Shown here in pieces: positions 1-7,215 of a DNA stretch of 18,658 nucleotides. This DNA is from Aquamicrobium sp. (GTDB taxonomy: Bacteria; Pseudomonadota; Alphaproteobacteria; Rhizobiales; Rhizobiaceae): the NCBI GenBank assembly GCA_014860725.1, contig JACZJD010000167.1:1-18658 (forward strand). Direction: 5' to 3'. The notes under the pieces are model-generated. The model did no database searches, was not told the DNA's origin, and saw nothing but the letters and a program-made list of their open reading frames with translations. Positions within the stretch are counted from its first letter, which is position 1, and each line of letters opens with the position of its first letter. A program made the position numbers and the translations under genes.

Positions 1-372
1 GCCGACCCGCCTTTCGATGCACAGCGACATCCCCCGGTCGAGCGTCATCAGAAGCCCGATGTCGCCGGTCAGCTCGACGATCTCCTCGATGACGGGCCTG
101 GCGCGCAGGAGCAGCGGGGTCTGCCGCAACGTCTTCTGCGCCAGCGTGATGAAGCTCGCCCCCAGCCGGTAGCGCCCCGAGCCGGCGTCGCGCTCGACGA
201 ACCGCTCGGCGCTCAGCGTCGCCAGGATGCGCAGCACCACCGTCTTGCCGAGGCCGGTCCCGGCGACGATCTCCGTGACCGACAGCGGCGCGTCGGCAGC
301 GCCGATCAGGTTCAGGACCGCAATCGCCTTCTGCACGGAAAGGCTTTGTTCGGATGGCTTTGGTGGCTTCAT
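1..372 (-). CDS. IclR-family transcriptional regulator, N-terminal part (cut by window edge)
   Basis: The first 124 codons are visible and the gene continues beyond base 1. It starts at an ATG (372-370) and has the typical IclR layout: a short tail, then a winged HTH at about residues 10-70 with the stretches VTEIVAGTGLGKTVVLRIL and ERDAGSGRYRLG. The start of the effector domain linker follows (LITLA-like, then RPVIEEIVELTGDIGLLM). IclR proteins are about 250 aa homodimers that repress or activate catabolic operons, often their own. Two 15-bp palindromes lie directly upstream (378-412), which fits autoregulation. It is transcribed in the same direction as mocA/xdhC but is separated from them by a 276-nt gap, so it probably has its own promoter. 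Effector unknown. Family assignment is confident; the link to the pathway is only positional. Confidence 0.88.
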   Translation of the reverse strand, partial: MKPPKPSEQSLSVQKAIAVLNLIGAADAPLSVTEIVAGTGLGKTVVLRILATLSAERFVERDAGSGRYRLGASFITLAQKTLRQTPLLLRARPVIEEIVELTGDIGLLMTLDRGMSLCIERRVG

Positions 373-377
373 GTAAG

Positions 378-392
378 GTCCGATTATCGGAC
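378..392. promoter_or_regulatory. Palindromic operator candidate 1 upstream of iclR-type gene
   Basis: GTCCGATTATCGGAC is a perfect 7+7 bp dyad around a single central base, beginning 6 nt before the ATG of the IclR-type gene. The 15-bp size is typical of IclR-family operators (family knowledge). Its position, overlapping the expected ribosome-binding or transcription start region, suggests autorepression (inference). Confidence 0.55.
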
Positions 393-397
393 TTAAT

Positions 398-412
398 GTC
401 CTTTATTTGGAC
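398..412. promoter_or_regulatory. Palindromic operator candidate 2 upstream of iclR-type gene
   Basis: GTCCTTTATTTGGAC shares the GTCC-N7-GGAC frame with the site at 378-392. Its centre is exactly 20 bp away, about two helical turns, so two dimers would bind on the same face. It has only 4-bp perfect arms, so it is the weaker half-site pair. The AT-rich interior lies where a -10 box for the leftward gene would be expected. Confidence 0.45.
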
Positions 413-648
413 TTTATTGCGAACCCTCTCCTGCTGTCAATAACGTTGCCCCGAGGGAATGCCGGCATGCCCGGCATGAACGGCGCAAACTGTCGGCATG
501 GGGTTGGTTGCGGGACGTCGGCAAAGTGGCGTGACCGCCGGCACCGGCGGGAAGATCAGCCGGCGTCGTGAGGCCGGCTGCACGAATGACCAGTGTCTCA
601 GGCAATCCTCGAGCCCTCCCCGAGAACCGAACTCCGCAAGCCTCGAAG
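413..648. other. Intergenic region with three GC-rich hairpins
   Basis: No convincing gene here. Short ORFs on both strands lack homology-like features and ribosome-binding sites. Three inverted repeats are visible: 459-477 (ATGCCGG, loop CATGC, CCGGCAT), 535-550 (CCGCCG, loop GCAC, CGGCGG) and 558-579 (AGCCGGC, 8-nt loop, GCCGGCT). The last lies about 70 nt past the mocA-like stop and could be a terminator or 3' stabiliser for that leftward operon, but no T tract follows. A direct repeat TCGAAGCT occurs at 643-650 and 653-660, spanning the mocA stop codon. Confidence 0.4.
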
Positions 649-1290
649 CTAGTCGAAGCTGCCTCCGGCTGCGGCCAGCGCCTCCATCGTATCGACGTCG
701 ATATCCGCGGCGGGGCCGAGTTCGACCTCGTGGACCGGAAGTCCCGAGGTCTCGAGCAGATGACGCGCGCCGGCGTCGCCTTCGAGCGTGAGGGCCGCGG
801 CGAACAGGCTGCGCGGAAGGATGACCGGATTCCGGCGCCGTCCCTGCGCGGTGGCCCGCACGATGCCCTCCCCGCCGGTGGCGAGGAAGCTGTCGATCAT
901 GGCGGCGAGATGCGCGGTGGTAATGCGGGGCATGTCGGCGAGATGGACGAGCAGGCCGATGCTGCCGTCCGGCACGGCCCGCACCGCAGCCTTGATGGAC
1001 GACGACAGGCCGGTGCCGAACGCCGGGTTATGGATCGTCTCCACATCCAGACCGGCGACGGCCGCCTCGATCGCCTCCGCCATGTGGCCTGTCACCAGGA
1101 AGACCGGCCTCCGGCCGGTGGCGAGCGCGCGCTCCGCCGCCAGGCGTACGAGGGGCTTTCCTTCGAAACGGGCCAGGAGCTTGTTGCGCTCCCCCATCCG
1201 GCTCGACCGGCCCGCCGCCAGGACGGCAATCGCTATCGCAGGATTCCCGGTTGCGGCTGGGCGGCGTGCGGGCGGTTTCGAGGCCTTCAT
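649..1290 (-). CDS. mocA: MocA-type molybdenum cofactor cytidylyltransferase
   Basis: This 213-aa protein has the MobA/MocA nucleotidyltransferase fold. The N-terminal nucleotide-binding signature is LAAGRSSRMG (24-33), followed by the conserved Lys in NKLL (37). HNPAFGTGLSSSIKAAV (87-103) matches the family's substrate loop, and LADMP (118-121) carries the Mg-binding Asp119. MocA proteins transfer CMP to molybdopterin to give the MCD cofactor used by xanthine dehydrogenase and CoxL-type enzymes. It starts 37 nt downstream of the xdhC-like gene in the same direction, so the two probably share a transcript. The obvious client is the CoxMSL-type hydroxylase at 14084-18545, about 12 kb away. A MobA-like guanylyltransferase is less likely because of the partner gene. 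Confidence 0.82.
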   Translation of the reverse strand: MKASKPPARRPAATGNPAIAIAVLAAGRSSRMGERNKLLARFEGKPLVRLAAERALATGRRPVFLVTGHMAEAIEAAVAGLDVETIHNPAFGTGLSSSIKAAVRAVPDGSIGLLVHLADMPRITTAHLAAMIDSFLATGGEGIVRATAQGRRRNPVILPRSLFAAALTLEGDAGARHLLETSGLPVHEVELGPAADIDVDTMEALAAAGGSFD

Positions 1291-1327
1291 GATGGCGGTC
1301 TTCCCGGGCAGCGTCTGCGAACGGGCC

Positions 1328-2272
1328 TTACGTATCGCCGGCTTCGATCAGCGGAGCGCCGCGCGCGTGCTCGACCTGGACGATCTCGGCCAAGATGGAG
1401 ATGGCGACGTCGGAGGCGGATTTGACGCCCGCATAGACGCCGGCCGGCCCCCTTATCCGGGCGCGGGCCGCCTCGTCCATTCCCTGCGCCTCGAGCATTT
1501 CGAGCCGTTGCCGATGCGTGCGCCGGCTTCCCATCGCGCCGATATAGAAGGCGTCCGTCCGCAGGGCGGCCGGGATGAGCTCCTTTTCCCATTCGTGATC
1601 GTGGAACATGAAGACGATGGCGGTCCAGGCATCCGCCGCGAAGCCGGGAAAGCTTGTCCCCGGTTCGATCGCCACCGTTTCGATCCCGTAGCCGCTCGCC
1701 GCTGCGCGCGTGGACCCGTCCGGGGACTGGAGCACGGTCGCGAATCCCGAGCAGTGCGCCAGCTTCGCGAGCTGCACGGCGCCGGGCCCGATGCCGGCCA
1801 CGATCAATCGGCGGCGGGGCCGGTAGCGCCGGACGGCCGGCCCGTCGGACGAGGCGGAGGCGCCGCCTATGCGCATCGACGCCGGCTGGCGGCTGGCGAG
1901 CCGGGAATCGACTGCGGCCAGCGTGCGCTCGGACAGGTCGACGTCGAAGAACAGCTCTATCGCGCTGCCGCACGGAAGCTGGATGTCCAGATATTTCGAT
2001 CCGCGGCCGTAGCGAACGCGGCGGGGCCTGCCTTCGTCCAGGGCGGCCAGCGCCTCGGCGACCACCGCGCGCTCGATGCAGCCGCCGGAAAGGTAGCCGA
2101 CCCACTCGCCCGATTGCGAGACCGCCATCTGGGCCCCGAGCGGCCGCGGCGAGGAACCCTCGATGGTAGTCAGCGTCACCAGCGCAACCTTGTGATCGGC
2201 GCGTATCCGGTCGAGCGCGAAGTCGAGGACGTAGTCATCGAACTTCTCCCAGCTTCCATCCGGATTCCTCAT
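1328..2272 (-). CDS. xdhC: XdhC/CoxI-family molybdenum hydroxylase maturation factor
   Basis: A 314-aa protein with the two expected XdhC parts. The N-terminal XdhC/CoxI domain (about 15-115) has TTIEGSSPRPLGAQM (35-49), the cysteine motif LSGGC (61-65) and a second conserved PCGS (C101). A Rossmann-like C-terminal domain follows, starting RRLIVAGIGPGAVQLAK (154-170), with YIGAMGSRRTHRQR at 243-256. XdhC proteins bind sulfurated molybdenum cofactor and insert it into apo-hydroxylases (family knowledge). The ATG at 2272 is preceded by a GAGGA at suitable spacing. It sits upstream of the mocA-like gene and shares its 185-nt leader with the divergent double-HxlR gene, so the two promoters are probably co-regulated. 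A conserved C-terminal patch near residue 285 reads YAGVKSASDVAISILAEI, slightly divergent from the usual IGA-containing version. Confidence 0.85.
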   Translation of the reverse strand: MRNPDGSWEKFDDYVLDFALDRIRADHKVALVTLTTIEGSSPRPLGAQMAVSQSGEWVGYLSGGCIERAVVAEALAALDEGRPRRVRYGRGSKYLDIQLPCGSAIELFFDVDLSERTLAAVDSRLASRQPASMRIGGASASSDGPAVRRYRPRRRLIVAGIGPGAVQLAKLAHCSGFATVLQSPDGSTRAAASGYGIETVAIEPGTSFPGFAADAWTAIVFMFHDHEWEKELIPAALRTDAFYIGAMGSRRTHRQRLEMLEAQGMDEAARARIRGPAGVYAGVKSASDVAISILAEIVQVEHARGAPLIEAGDT

Positions 2273-2448
2273 GCCAAGATCCTCGTCCGGCAGCTCCCGC
2301 TTCCCGCGCTGCGACGTGCTTCGGCGCCGACCGATGCCGCGGCAAACCCGCGGGCGGTCGCGCGTTTCGCCGACGCAGGCCCTCGTGAGCGACGCTCGTT
2401 CGCCCTACCCCTGCGGCATGCTGACAACCGGACCAGTGTCGTGTATTA
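2273..2448. promoter_or_regulatory. Divergent promoter region xdhC / hxlR-1
   Basis: This region separates the leftward xdhC-mocA pair from the rightward double-HxlR gene. Most of it (2273-2430) is GC-rich and without clear structure. The AT-rich end next to hxlR-1 carries the 17-bp element at 2449-2465. On the minus strand, TTGACT (2468-2463) is followed 14 nt later by TAATAC. This is a short-spaced, weak promoter for xdhC, consistent with a need for an activator. Confidence 0.45.
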
Positions 2449-2465
2449 AGTCTTATAATGCAAGT
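2449..2465 (+). promoter_or_regulatory. 17-bp conserved element, copy 1 (hxlR-1 promoter/operator)
   Basis: AGTCTTATAATGCAAGT contains a perfect TATAAT (2454-2459) and two AAGTC-type boxes 14 bp apart (2448-2452 and 2462-2466). Copies with 15/17 and 14/17 identity lie on the minus strand at 9486-9502 and 9399-9415. Its overlap with a -10 box at the very start of the regulator gene suggests a binding site used for autoregulation. No good -35 box is present at 16-18 bp upstream. Confidence 0.6.
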
Positions 2466-3585
2466 CAATATGACGACGTTATGCGACCGGCAAGGCAGCG
2501 CGACGTCCGATCATCTCATGCAACGCGTGGAGCAGGTTTTCGTGGATCGCATCAGATCGCTGCAATGGAAGCCCAAGGGACAGGCGTCGCGGGAGGGCCG
2601 GGAAGAAGGGCCGGAAGAACCGGTTCTCGACCTTGCCGTCGCCCGGGCCGCTTCGGGCCGTTCCGTGCGATACGACCGCAACTGCTCCATCCGCCGGACG
2701 GTCGAGATCGTCCTCGACCGCTGGACGTTCCTGATCATTCGCGAGGCCTTCTTCGGCATCCGCGAGTTCGAGCGCTTTCAGGAAAGGCTGGGCGTTCCCC
2801 GCCAGACCCTGTCGGCGCGGCTGAAGCGTCTCGTGGACAACGAGATCTTCCGCACCGTCGCCAAGCCCGGCAGCCGCGGCCACCACTACCGTTTCACCGA
2901 GCGCGGCAAGGATCTCTTCCCGGTGATGCTGTCGATGATCGAATTCGGCGACAAGTGGCTGACGGGCGGAGCGCCGCCGCCGATGCTGCTCTACCATCGC
3001 AACTGCAGCCATCAGTGCCACCCGACGACCGTGTGCAGCGTGTGCCGGGAGCCGATCGACGCGCGCGACGTCTCGCAGCGCGAGGGGCCGGGCGCGGGAT
3101 TTTCCCTGCAGGAAAACCGCCCGACGAACCGCCGCTCCCCCGATGCGCTCCTCGAGCAGGTCCGCCCGTCGTCGGTCGGCCGGACGCTCGAGATCATCGG
3201 TGACCGATGGAGCTTTCTCGTCATCCGCGAGGGCTTCCTCGGGGTCAGGCGCTTCGACGAGTTGATCGAGAGGCTGGGGATTTCGAGCAACATCCTCGCC
3301 GATCGCCTTTCGCGCCTCGTCGAGACCGGCGTCCTGCGCAAGGAAAGGACCGACGGCGGCTTCAGCGAGTACCGCTTCACCGAGATGGGCCGCGATCTGT
3401 TCCGGCCGATGCTCGCCATGATGCGGTGGGGGGACACGTGGCTTTCCGGCGGAAAGGTGCCGCAGCGCGTGCGGCACCGCTCGTGCGACTGCGATTTTCA
3501 CGCCCTCGTCGTCTGCGATCATTGCGGCGAGCCGATCGCGTCGAACGAAACCCGCTACGAGCTGCGCTACGAGCTGAAGACCTGA
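2458..3585 (+). CDS. Tandem double-HxlR winged-helix regulator with two Cys clusters (hxlR-1)
   Basis: The 375-aa reading frame contains two complete HxlR-type winged helices. Repeat 1 (about 76-168) opens with CSIRRTVEIVLDRWTFLII, and repeat 2 (about 238-329) with VGRTLEIIGDRWSFLVI. Each ends in a FTERG/FTEMG wing and an EFGDKWL/RWGDTWL helix. Each repeat is followed by a cysteine cluster: C183, C187, C193, C196 (VCSVC) and C343, C345, C353, C356 (VCDHC), resembling a zinc-ribbon knuckle. Ordinary HxlR proteins are 110-150 aa homodimers, so this chain looks like a fused dimer. A paralogue lies at 13023-13991. The ATG at 2458 overlaps a TATAAT box, so translation may start later (ATG 2470, ATG 2518, or a GTG within codon 70 near the conserved domain). 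The first about 70 residues are not conserved in the paralogue. Likely the local regulator; effector unknown. Confidence 0.85.
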   Translation: MQVNMTTLCDRQGSATSDHLMQRVEQVFVDRIRSLQWKPKGQASREGREEGPEEPVLDLAVARAASGRSVRYDRNCSIRRTVEIVLDRWTFLIIREAFFGIREFERFQERLGVPRQTLSARLKRLVDNEIFRTVAKPGSRGHHYRFTERGKDLFPVMLSMIEFGDKWLTGGAPPPMLLYHRNCSHQCHPTTVCSVCREPIDARDVSQREGPGAGFSLQENRPTNRRSPDALLEQVRPSSVGRTLEIIGDRWSFLVIREGFLGVRRFDELIERLGISSNILADRLSRLVETGVLRKERTDGGFSEYRFTEMGRDLFRPMLAMMRWGDTWLSGGKVPQRVRHRSCDCDFHALVVCDHCGEPIASNETRYELRYELKT

Positions 3586-3586
3586 A

Positions 3587-3604
3587 GGCGGCGCCACCGC
3601 CGCC
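3587..3604. terminator. Candidate bidirectional stem-loop between convergent genes
   Basis: GGCGGCG, loop CCAC, CGCCGCC forms a 7-bp GC-only stem starting 2 nt after the hxlR-1 stop. It lies between convergent genes (the alcohol dehydrogenase ends at 3636). No T tract follows on either strand, so intrinsic termination is plausible but unproven. Confidence 0.4.
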
Positions 3605-3635
3605 GTCATTCCCGCGCGTCCGGAGGGGCGGGCGC

Positions 3636-4796
3636 TCACCACGCCGCGCGGTAGATCGCCAGCGCGTCGGCCTCGCCGACCGGGCGCGGGTTGTTGACCA
3701 GCAGCCGCTGCTGCTTCATCGCGTCGGCCGCCATCTTGGGCAGCGCCGCCTCGGGAATGCCGACGTCGCGCAGCCGCGGCTGGAGCCCGACGCGGACCGA
3801 AAGCGCGGCCAGCGCCTCGATGAAGGCGGCGCAGCGGCCCTGCACGCTTTCCTCGGCCGCAAGCCGCGGGAAGGCGTCGGCGGCGATCGCGGCATAGAGA
3901 TGCGCCGCGTCCGGCGCGTTGAAGCGCAGCACATGCGGCAGCACCAGCGCGTTCGACAGCCCGTGCGGAATGTGGAAGGTGCCGCCGACCGGATAGGCGA
4001 GCGCATGAACGGCCGCGACCGGCGAGTTGGCGAAGGCCTGCCCCGCCAGCATCGAGCCGAGCAGCATGGCCGAGCGGGCCGCAAGGTTCCGCCCCTCCGT
4101 CACCGCCGTCTCGATGTTGGCGCCGAGAAGCTGCAGCGCCTGCCTTGCCAGCATCCGCGACAGCGGGTTGTTGTTGGCGTTCTTCGAGGCATAGGCCTCG
4201 ATGGCGTGGACCATGGCGTCGATGCCGGTGGCGGCGGTGATCGCCGGCGGCAGGCCGAGCGTCAGCTCCGCATCGAGCACGGCGATGTCGGGCAGGATGA
4301 TCGGCGAGGAGACGCCGCGCTTTTCTTCCTCGCCGACGGTGATGATGGAGACCGGCGTCACCTCCGAGCCGGTGCCGGCGGTGGTCGGCACCAGCGCCAG
4401 CGGCAGGCGCGGCCCCTTGGCCTGGCCCACGCCCCAGGCCCCGTCGATGTCCTCGCCCGAGCCGATCAGCAAGGCTGCGAGCTTGGCGACGTCGAGCGAG
4501 GAGCCGCCGCCGAAGCCGACGACGCCGGTGGCCGTCGCGGCCTTTCCGGCCTCGACCGCCTGCATCAGCGTCGCCAGCGACGGGTCGGCCTCGACCGCGT
4601 CGAACACCGTCACGGCGATGCCCGCAGCTTCCAGCGAGGCGATGGCCGGGTCGCACAGGCCGAGCCCGCGCAGGCCCGGATCGGTGACGAACAGCACCGA
4701 GCGGCCGAGCCGCGGGCCGGCTATGGCACCGAAGCGCCGCGCCGCGCCGGGCTCGAACACCACCGAAGGCGTCGTGTTGAAGACGAATGGCGTCAT
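3636..4796 (-). CDS. Iron-containing alcohol dehydrogenase (group III)
   Basis: The 386-aa length is usual for the Fe-ADH/maleylacetate reductase superfamily. NAD(P)-binding motifs are GFGGGSSLDVAK (94-105) and PTTAGTGSEVTP (137-148). The metal ligands are all present: D193 and H197 in GIDAMVHAIEAY, H264 in AAVHALAYPVGG, and H278 in HIPHG. It should therefore be an active metal-dependent alcohol/aldehyde (or hydroxy-acid) oxidoreductase in the cytosol. It is the last gene of the leftward SBP-crotonase-SDR-ligase operon, 21 nt after the ligase stop. Position suggests it acts on an alcohol or semialdehyde precursor or product of the imported acid. Maleylacetate reductase is possible from the family, but nothing nearby makes maleylacetate. 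Confidence 0.88.
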   Translation of the reverse strand: MTPFVFNTTPSVVFEPGAARRFGAIAGPRLGRSVLFVTDPGLRGLGLCDPAIASLEAAGIAVTVFDAVEADPSLATLMQAVEAGKAATATGVVGFGGGSSLDVAKLAALLIGSGEDIDGAWGVGQAKGPRLPLALVPTTAGTGSEVTPVSIITVGEEEKRGVSSPIILPDIAVLDAELTLGLPPAITAATGIDAMVHAIEAYASKNANNNPLSRMLARQALQLLGANIETAVTEGRNLAARSAMLLGSMLAGQAFANSPVAAVHALAYPVGGTFHIPHGLSNALVLPHVLRFNAPDAAHLYAAIAADAFPRLAAEESVQGRCAAFIEALAALSVRVGLQPRLRDVGIPEAALPKMAADAMKQQRLLVNNPRPVGEADALAIYRAAW

Positions 4797-4817
4797 CTCA
4801 TCCTCCTCGCCGCTGCC

Positions 4818-6362
4818 TCAGGCACGAGCCGGCTTGTCCACCAGCTCGCGCAGCTTGAAGCGCATGATCTTGCCCGAGCCGGTGCGCGGGATTTCGGCGA
4901 CGACATGGATGGCGGCCGGCACCTTGTAGCCGGAGAGCGTCGTGCGGCAATGCGCGACGATGGCCTCGCCGTCGATGACGGCGCCCTCCCTCGCCACGAC
5001 GAAGGCGACGGGCACCTCGCCGAGCGTCGCGTGCGACACGCCGACGACGGCGGCGTCGCGCACGCCTTCGAGCGGCAGGATCGCCTCCTCCACCTCGGCC
5101 GGCGCGATGTTCTGGCCGCCGCGGATGATGATCTCCTTCAGCCGCCCGGTGATGGTCAGGAAGCCGCTCTTGTCGCTGCGGGCGAGATCGCCCGTATGAT
5201 ACCAGCCGTTGCGCAGCGCCGCGGCCGTCTCCTGCGGCTTGTCGTGGTAACCCAGCATCAGGTTCGGCCCGCGGCAGATCAGCTCCCCTTCCCGGCCGGG
5301 CTCGACGTCGAGGCCCGTCGCCGGGTCGACCAGCCGCACGGCAAGCCCGGGAACGGGCAGGCCGCAGGACCCCGGCACGCGGTTCCTGCCCGGCCAGTTC
5401 ATCGTCACCATGGTCGAGGTCTCGGTGATGCCGTAGCCGTCGAGCAGCTCGACGCCGAAATAGTCCTCGAACTCCTGGTTGAGGCTGGCCGGCATGATGG
5501 CGCCGGCCGACACGCAGCGCTTCACCCCGGCAAACGGCCTGCTGCCCGCGGCCTGCGCCGCCTGCAGCAGATAGTGGAACATGGTCGGCACGCCGGGCAT
5601 GACGGTGAAGCCGCCCCCGTCGAGGAGATCGATCGCGCCCTGGGTGGAGAACTTCTCCATGATGTATTCGCTCGCCCCGGTGGCGAGGATGCCGAGCACG
5701 GCGATGTTGAGCGCATAGGAGTGGAAGAGCGGCAGCGGCGACAGCACCGTGTCGCTCTCGTCGAGGCCGAGGATCGGCGCCCAGCATGCCGCCGTCACCC
5801 ACAGCATGCCGCGCGTCGTCAAAAGCACGCCCTTGGCGCGGCCGGTGGTGCCGGAGGTGTAGACGATGTAGGAGGCGCGGTCGATATCGTCGGGTTCGAG
5901 CGTCACGCCGTCGGCCGGGGCGGCGCAGAGCTGCCGGAAGGAAAGCGTGCCTTTACTGCCGTCGGCGTCGGTCAGGATCACGGTCTCCGGCACGGCCGCC
6001 TTCCCGAGCGCGGCCAGCCTGGCGCCGGTGGTGACGAGCGCGCGGGCGTTCGAATCCTCCAGCCGATAGATCGCTTCCGGCAGGGTCGCGTCATAGCTGA
6101 TCGGCACCGCCATGCCGCCCGCCCGTACGATGGCGAGGCAGGCGACGACCCAGTCGACCGAATTCGGCAGCCAGAGCGCGACGCTCGTCCCCGGCACCGT
6201 CCCCCTCGCCCTCAAGTGGGTGGCGAGCTTCGTCACCGCGCTTTCCAGCTCGCCATAGGTGATGGCGCGGCCGGCGTCGGCATAGGCCGTCTTGTGCGGA
6301 AAGCGCGTCGCCTGCCGCTTCAGCAGCTCCGCCACCGGCGCAATAAGATCGGTCCTGATCAT
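4818..6362 (-). CDS. AMP-forming acyl-CoA synthetase (ligase)
   Basis: A 514-aa member of the ANL superfamily with every core motif in place: P-loop YTSGTTGRAKG (168-178), YGITE (310-314), GWYHTGD (386-392), GRLKEIIIRGGQNI (406-419) and the C-terminal catalytic lysine K498 in RTGSGKIMR. It should activate a carboxylic acid through an acyl-adenylate to its CoA thioester. There is no signal peptide or membrane segment, so it is cytosolic. The ATG at 6362 has a strong GGAGGAAAG Shine-Dalgarno sequence. It follows the SDR gene by 38 nt. Substrate class (aromatic, furan, alicyclic or fatty acid) cannot be set from these motifs. The association with a Liv-type importer and a molybdenum hydroxylase favours a ring acid over a long-chain fatty acid. 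Confidence 0.9.
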   Translation of the reverse strand: MIRTDLIAPVAELLKRQATRFPHKTAYADAGRAITYGELESAVTKLATHLRARGTVPGTSVALWLPNSVDWVVACLAIVRAGGMAVPISYDATLPEAIYRLEDSNARALVTTGARLAALGKAAVPETVILTDADGSKGTLSFRQLCAAPADGVTLEPDDIDRASYIVYTSGTTGRAKGVLLTTRGMLWVTAACWAPILGLDESDTVLSPLPLFHSYALNIAVLGILATGASEYIMEKFSTQGAIDLLDGGGFTVMPGVPTMFHYLLQAAQAAGSRPFAGVKRCVSAGAIMPASLNQEFEDYFGVELLDGYGITETSTMVTMNWPGRNRVPGSCGLPVPGLAVRLVDPATGLDVEPGREGELICRGPNLMLGYHDKPQETAAALRNGWYHTGDLARSDKSGFLTITGRLKEIIIRGGQNIAPAEVEEAILPLEGVRDAAVVGVSHATLGEVPVAFVVAREGAVIDGEAIVAHCRTTLSGYKVPAAIHVVAEIPRTGSGKIMRFKLRELVDKPARA

Positions 6363-6400
6363 CTTTCCTCCCACGCAGCACGTGTTGCGGCGAAATCCGC

Positions 6401-7156
6401 TCACACCATGCAGAAGCCGCCGTTGACGCTGAGGACCTGGCCGGTGATCCAGCCCGCCCCCTCCGACGACAGGAACGCCACCGCCGGCGCGACGTCCTCG
6501 GGCTTCCCGATGCGGCGCAACGGATAGGCCTTGACGATCTTCTCCCTGTTCCTGGCGAGAAAATCGGCGTCGGAATGCGCCGTTTCCACCAGGCCGAGCG
6601 AAACGGTGTTGACGGTGATGTTGTCGCGTCCGAGCTCCTTGGCAAGCGACTTGCCGAGGGCGATCGTGCCGGCGCGCGCGGCCGCGACGATCGACAGGTT
6701 CGCCTCGCCGATGCGCGAGCTGTCGCCGACGATGCTGACGATGCGGCCGCCTTTCTGCGCGATCATGTGCGGGGCGACCGCATGGCAGCAGTTGAGCACG
6801 CCGTAGAGGCAGACGTCGATCTGCGCCTTCCAGTCCTCCTGCGTGCTTTCGACGAACTTGCCGTATTTCACGTAGCCGGCATTGTTGACCAGCACGTCCA
6901 CCCGGCCCCATTCGGCGACGATGGCGTCGACCATGGCCTTGACCTCGCCGTGGTCGCCGACGTCGCCCTTCCATGCCCTCGCCTCCCCGCCCGCGGCGCG
7001 GATGGCCTCGACCACGGCGGTCGCCTCGGCTTCGGAACGCCGGTAGTTGACCGCGACCTTCGCGCCTTCGGCGGCCAGCGTCCTCGCGATGTCTCCGCCG
7101 ACGTCGCGGCCGCCGCCGGTCACCAGCGCGACTTTCCCTTCAAGGCCAAGCTTCAT
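6401..7156 (-). CDS. SDR-fold protein with degenerate catalytic tetrad
   Basis: A 251-aa classical-size short-chain dehydrogenase/reductase fold. The dinucleotide loop TGGGRDVGG (13-21), D65 in the GDV motif and NNAG (91-94) are intact, as is the C-terminal ITGQVLSVNGG (237-247). The active site is not. Aligning around LSIVAAARAG (154-163) puts V157 where the catalytic Tyr should be and R161 at the Lys. The Ser position is G144 and the structural Asn is C116. The codons (GTC, CGC, GGC, TGC) are clear in the nucleotide sequence and the frame is otherwise undamaged, so this is not a frameshift. The protein probably binds NAD(P)H but cannot use standard SDR chemistry. It could be a binding or structural partner, or use a different mechanism. 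It lies between the crotonase-like and ligase genes of the operon. Confidence 0.82.
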   Translation of the reverse strand: MKLGLEGKVALVTGGGRDVGGDIARTLAAEGAKVAVNYRRSEAEATAVVEAIRAAGGEARAWKGDVGDHGEVKAMVDAIVAEWGRVDVLVNNAGYVKYGKFVESTQEDWKAQIDVCLYGVLNCCHAVAPHMIAQKGGRIVSIVGDSSRIGEANLSIVAAARAGTIALGKSLAKELGRDNITVNTVSLGLVETAHSDADFLARNREKIVKAYPLRRIGKPEDVAPAVAFLSSEGAGWITGQVLSVNGGFCMV

Positions 7157-7215
7157 TTCCAATCTCCGTGTCGTCGTTCGTCGGTGGCCGTCGCCGGCCG
7201 AAGGGCATGCGATCC

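Noticed and set aside
3207..6527. A 1106-codon plus-strand open frame
   Set aside because: It is antisense to the Fe-ADH, acyl-CoA ligase and SDR genes, is Arg/Gly/His-rich without domains, and reflects the scarcity of stop codons in GC-rich DNA.
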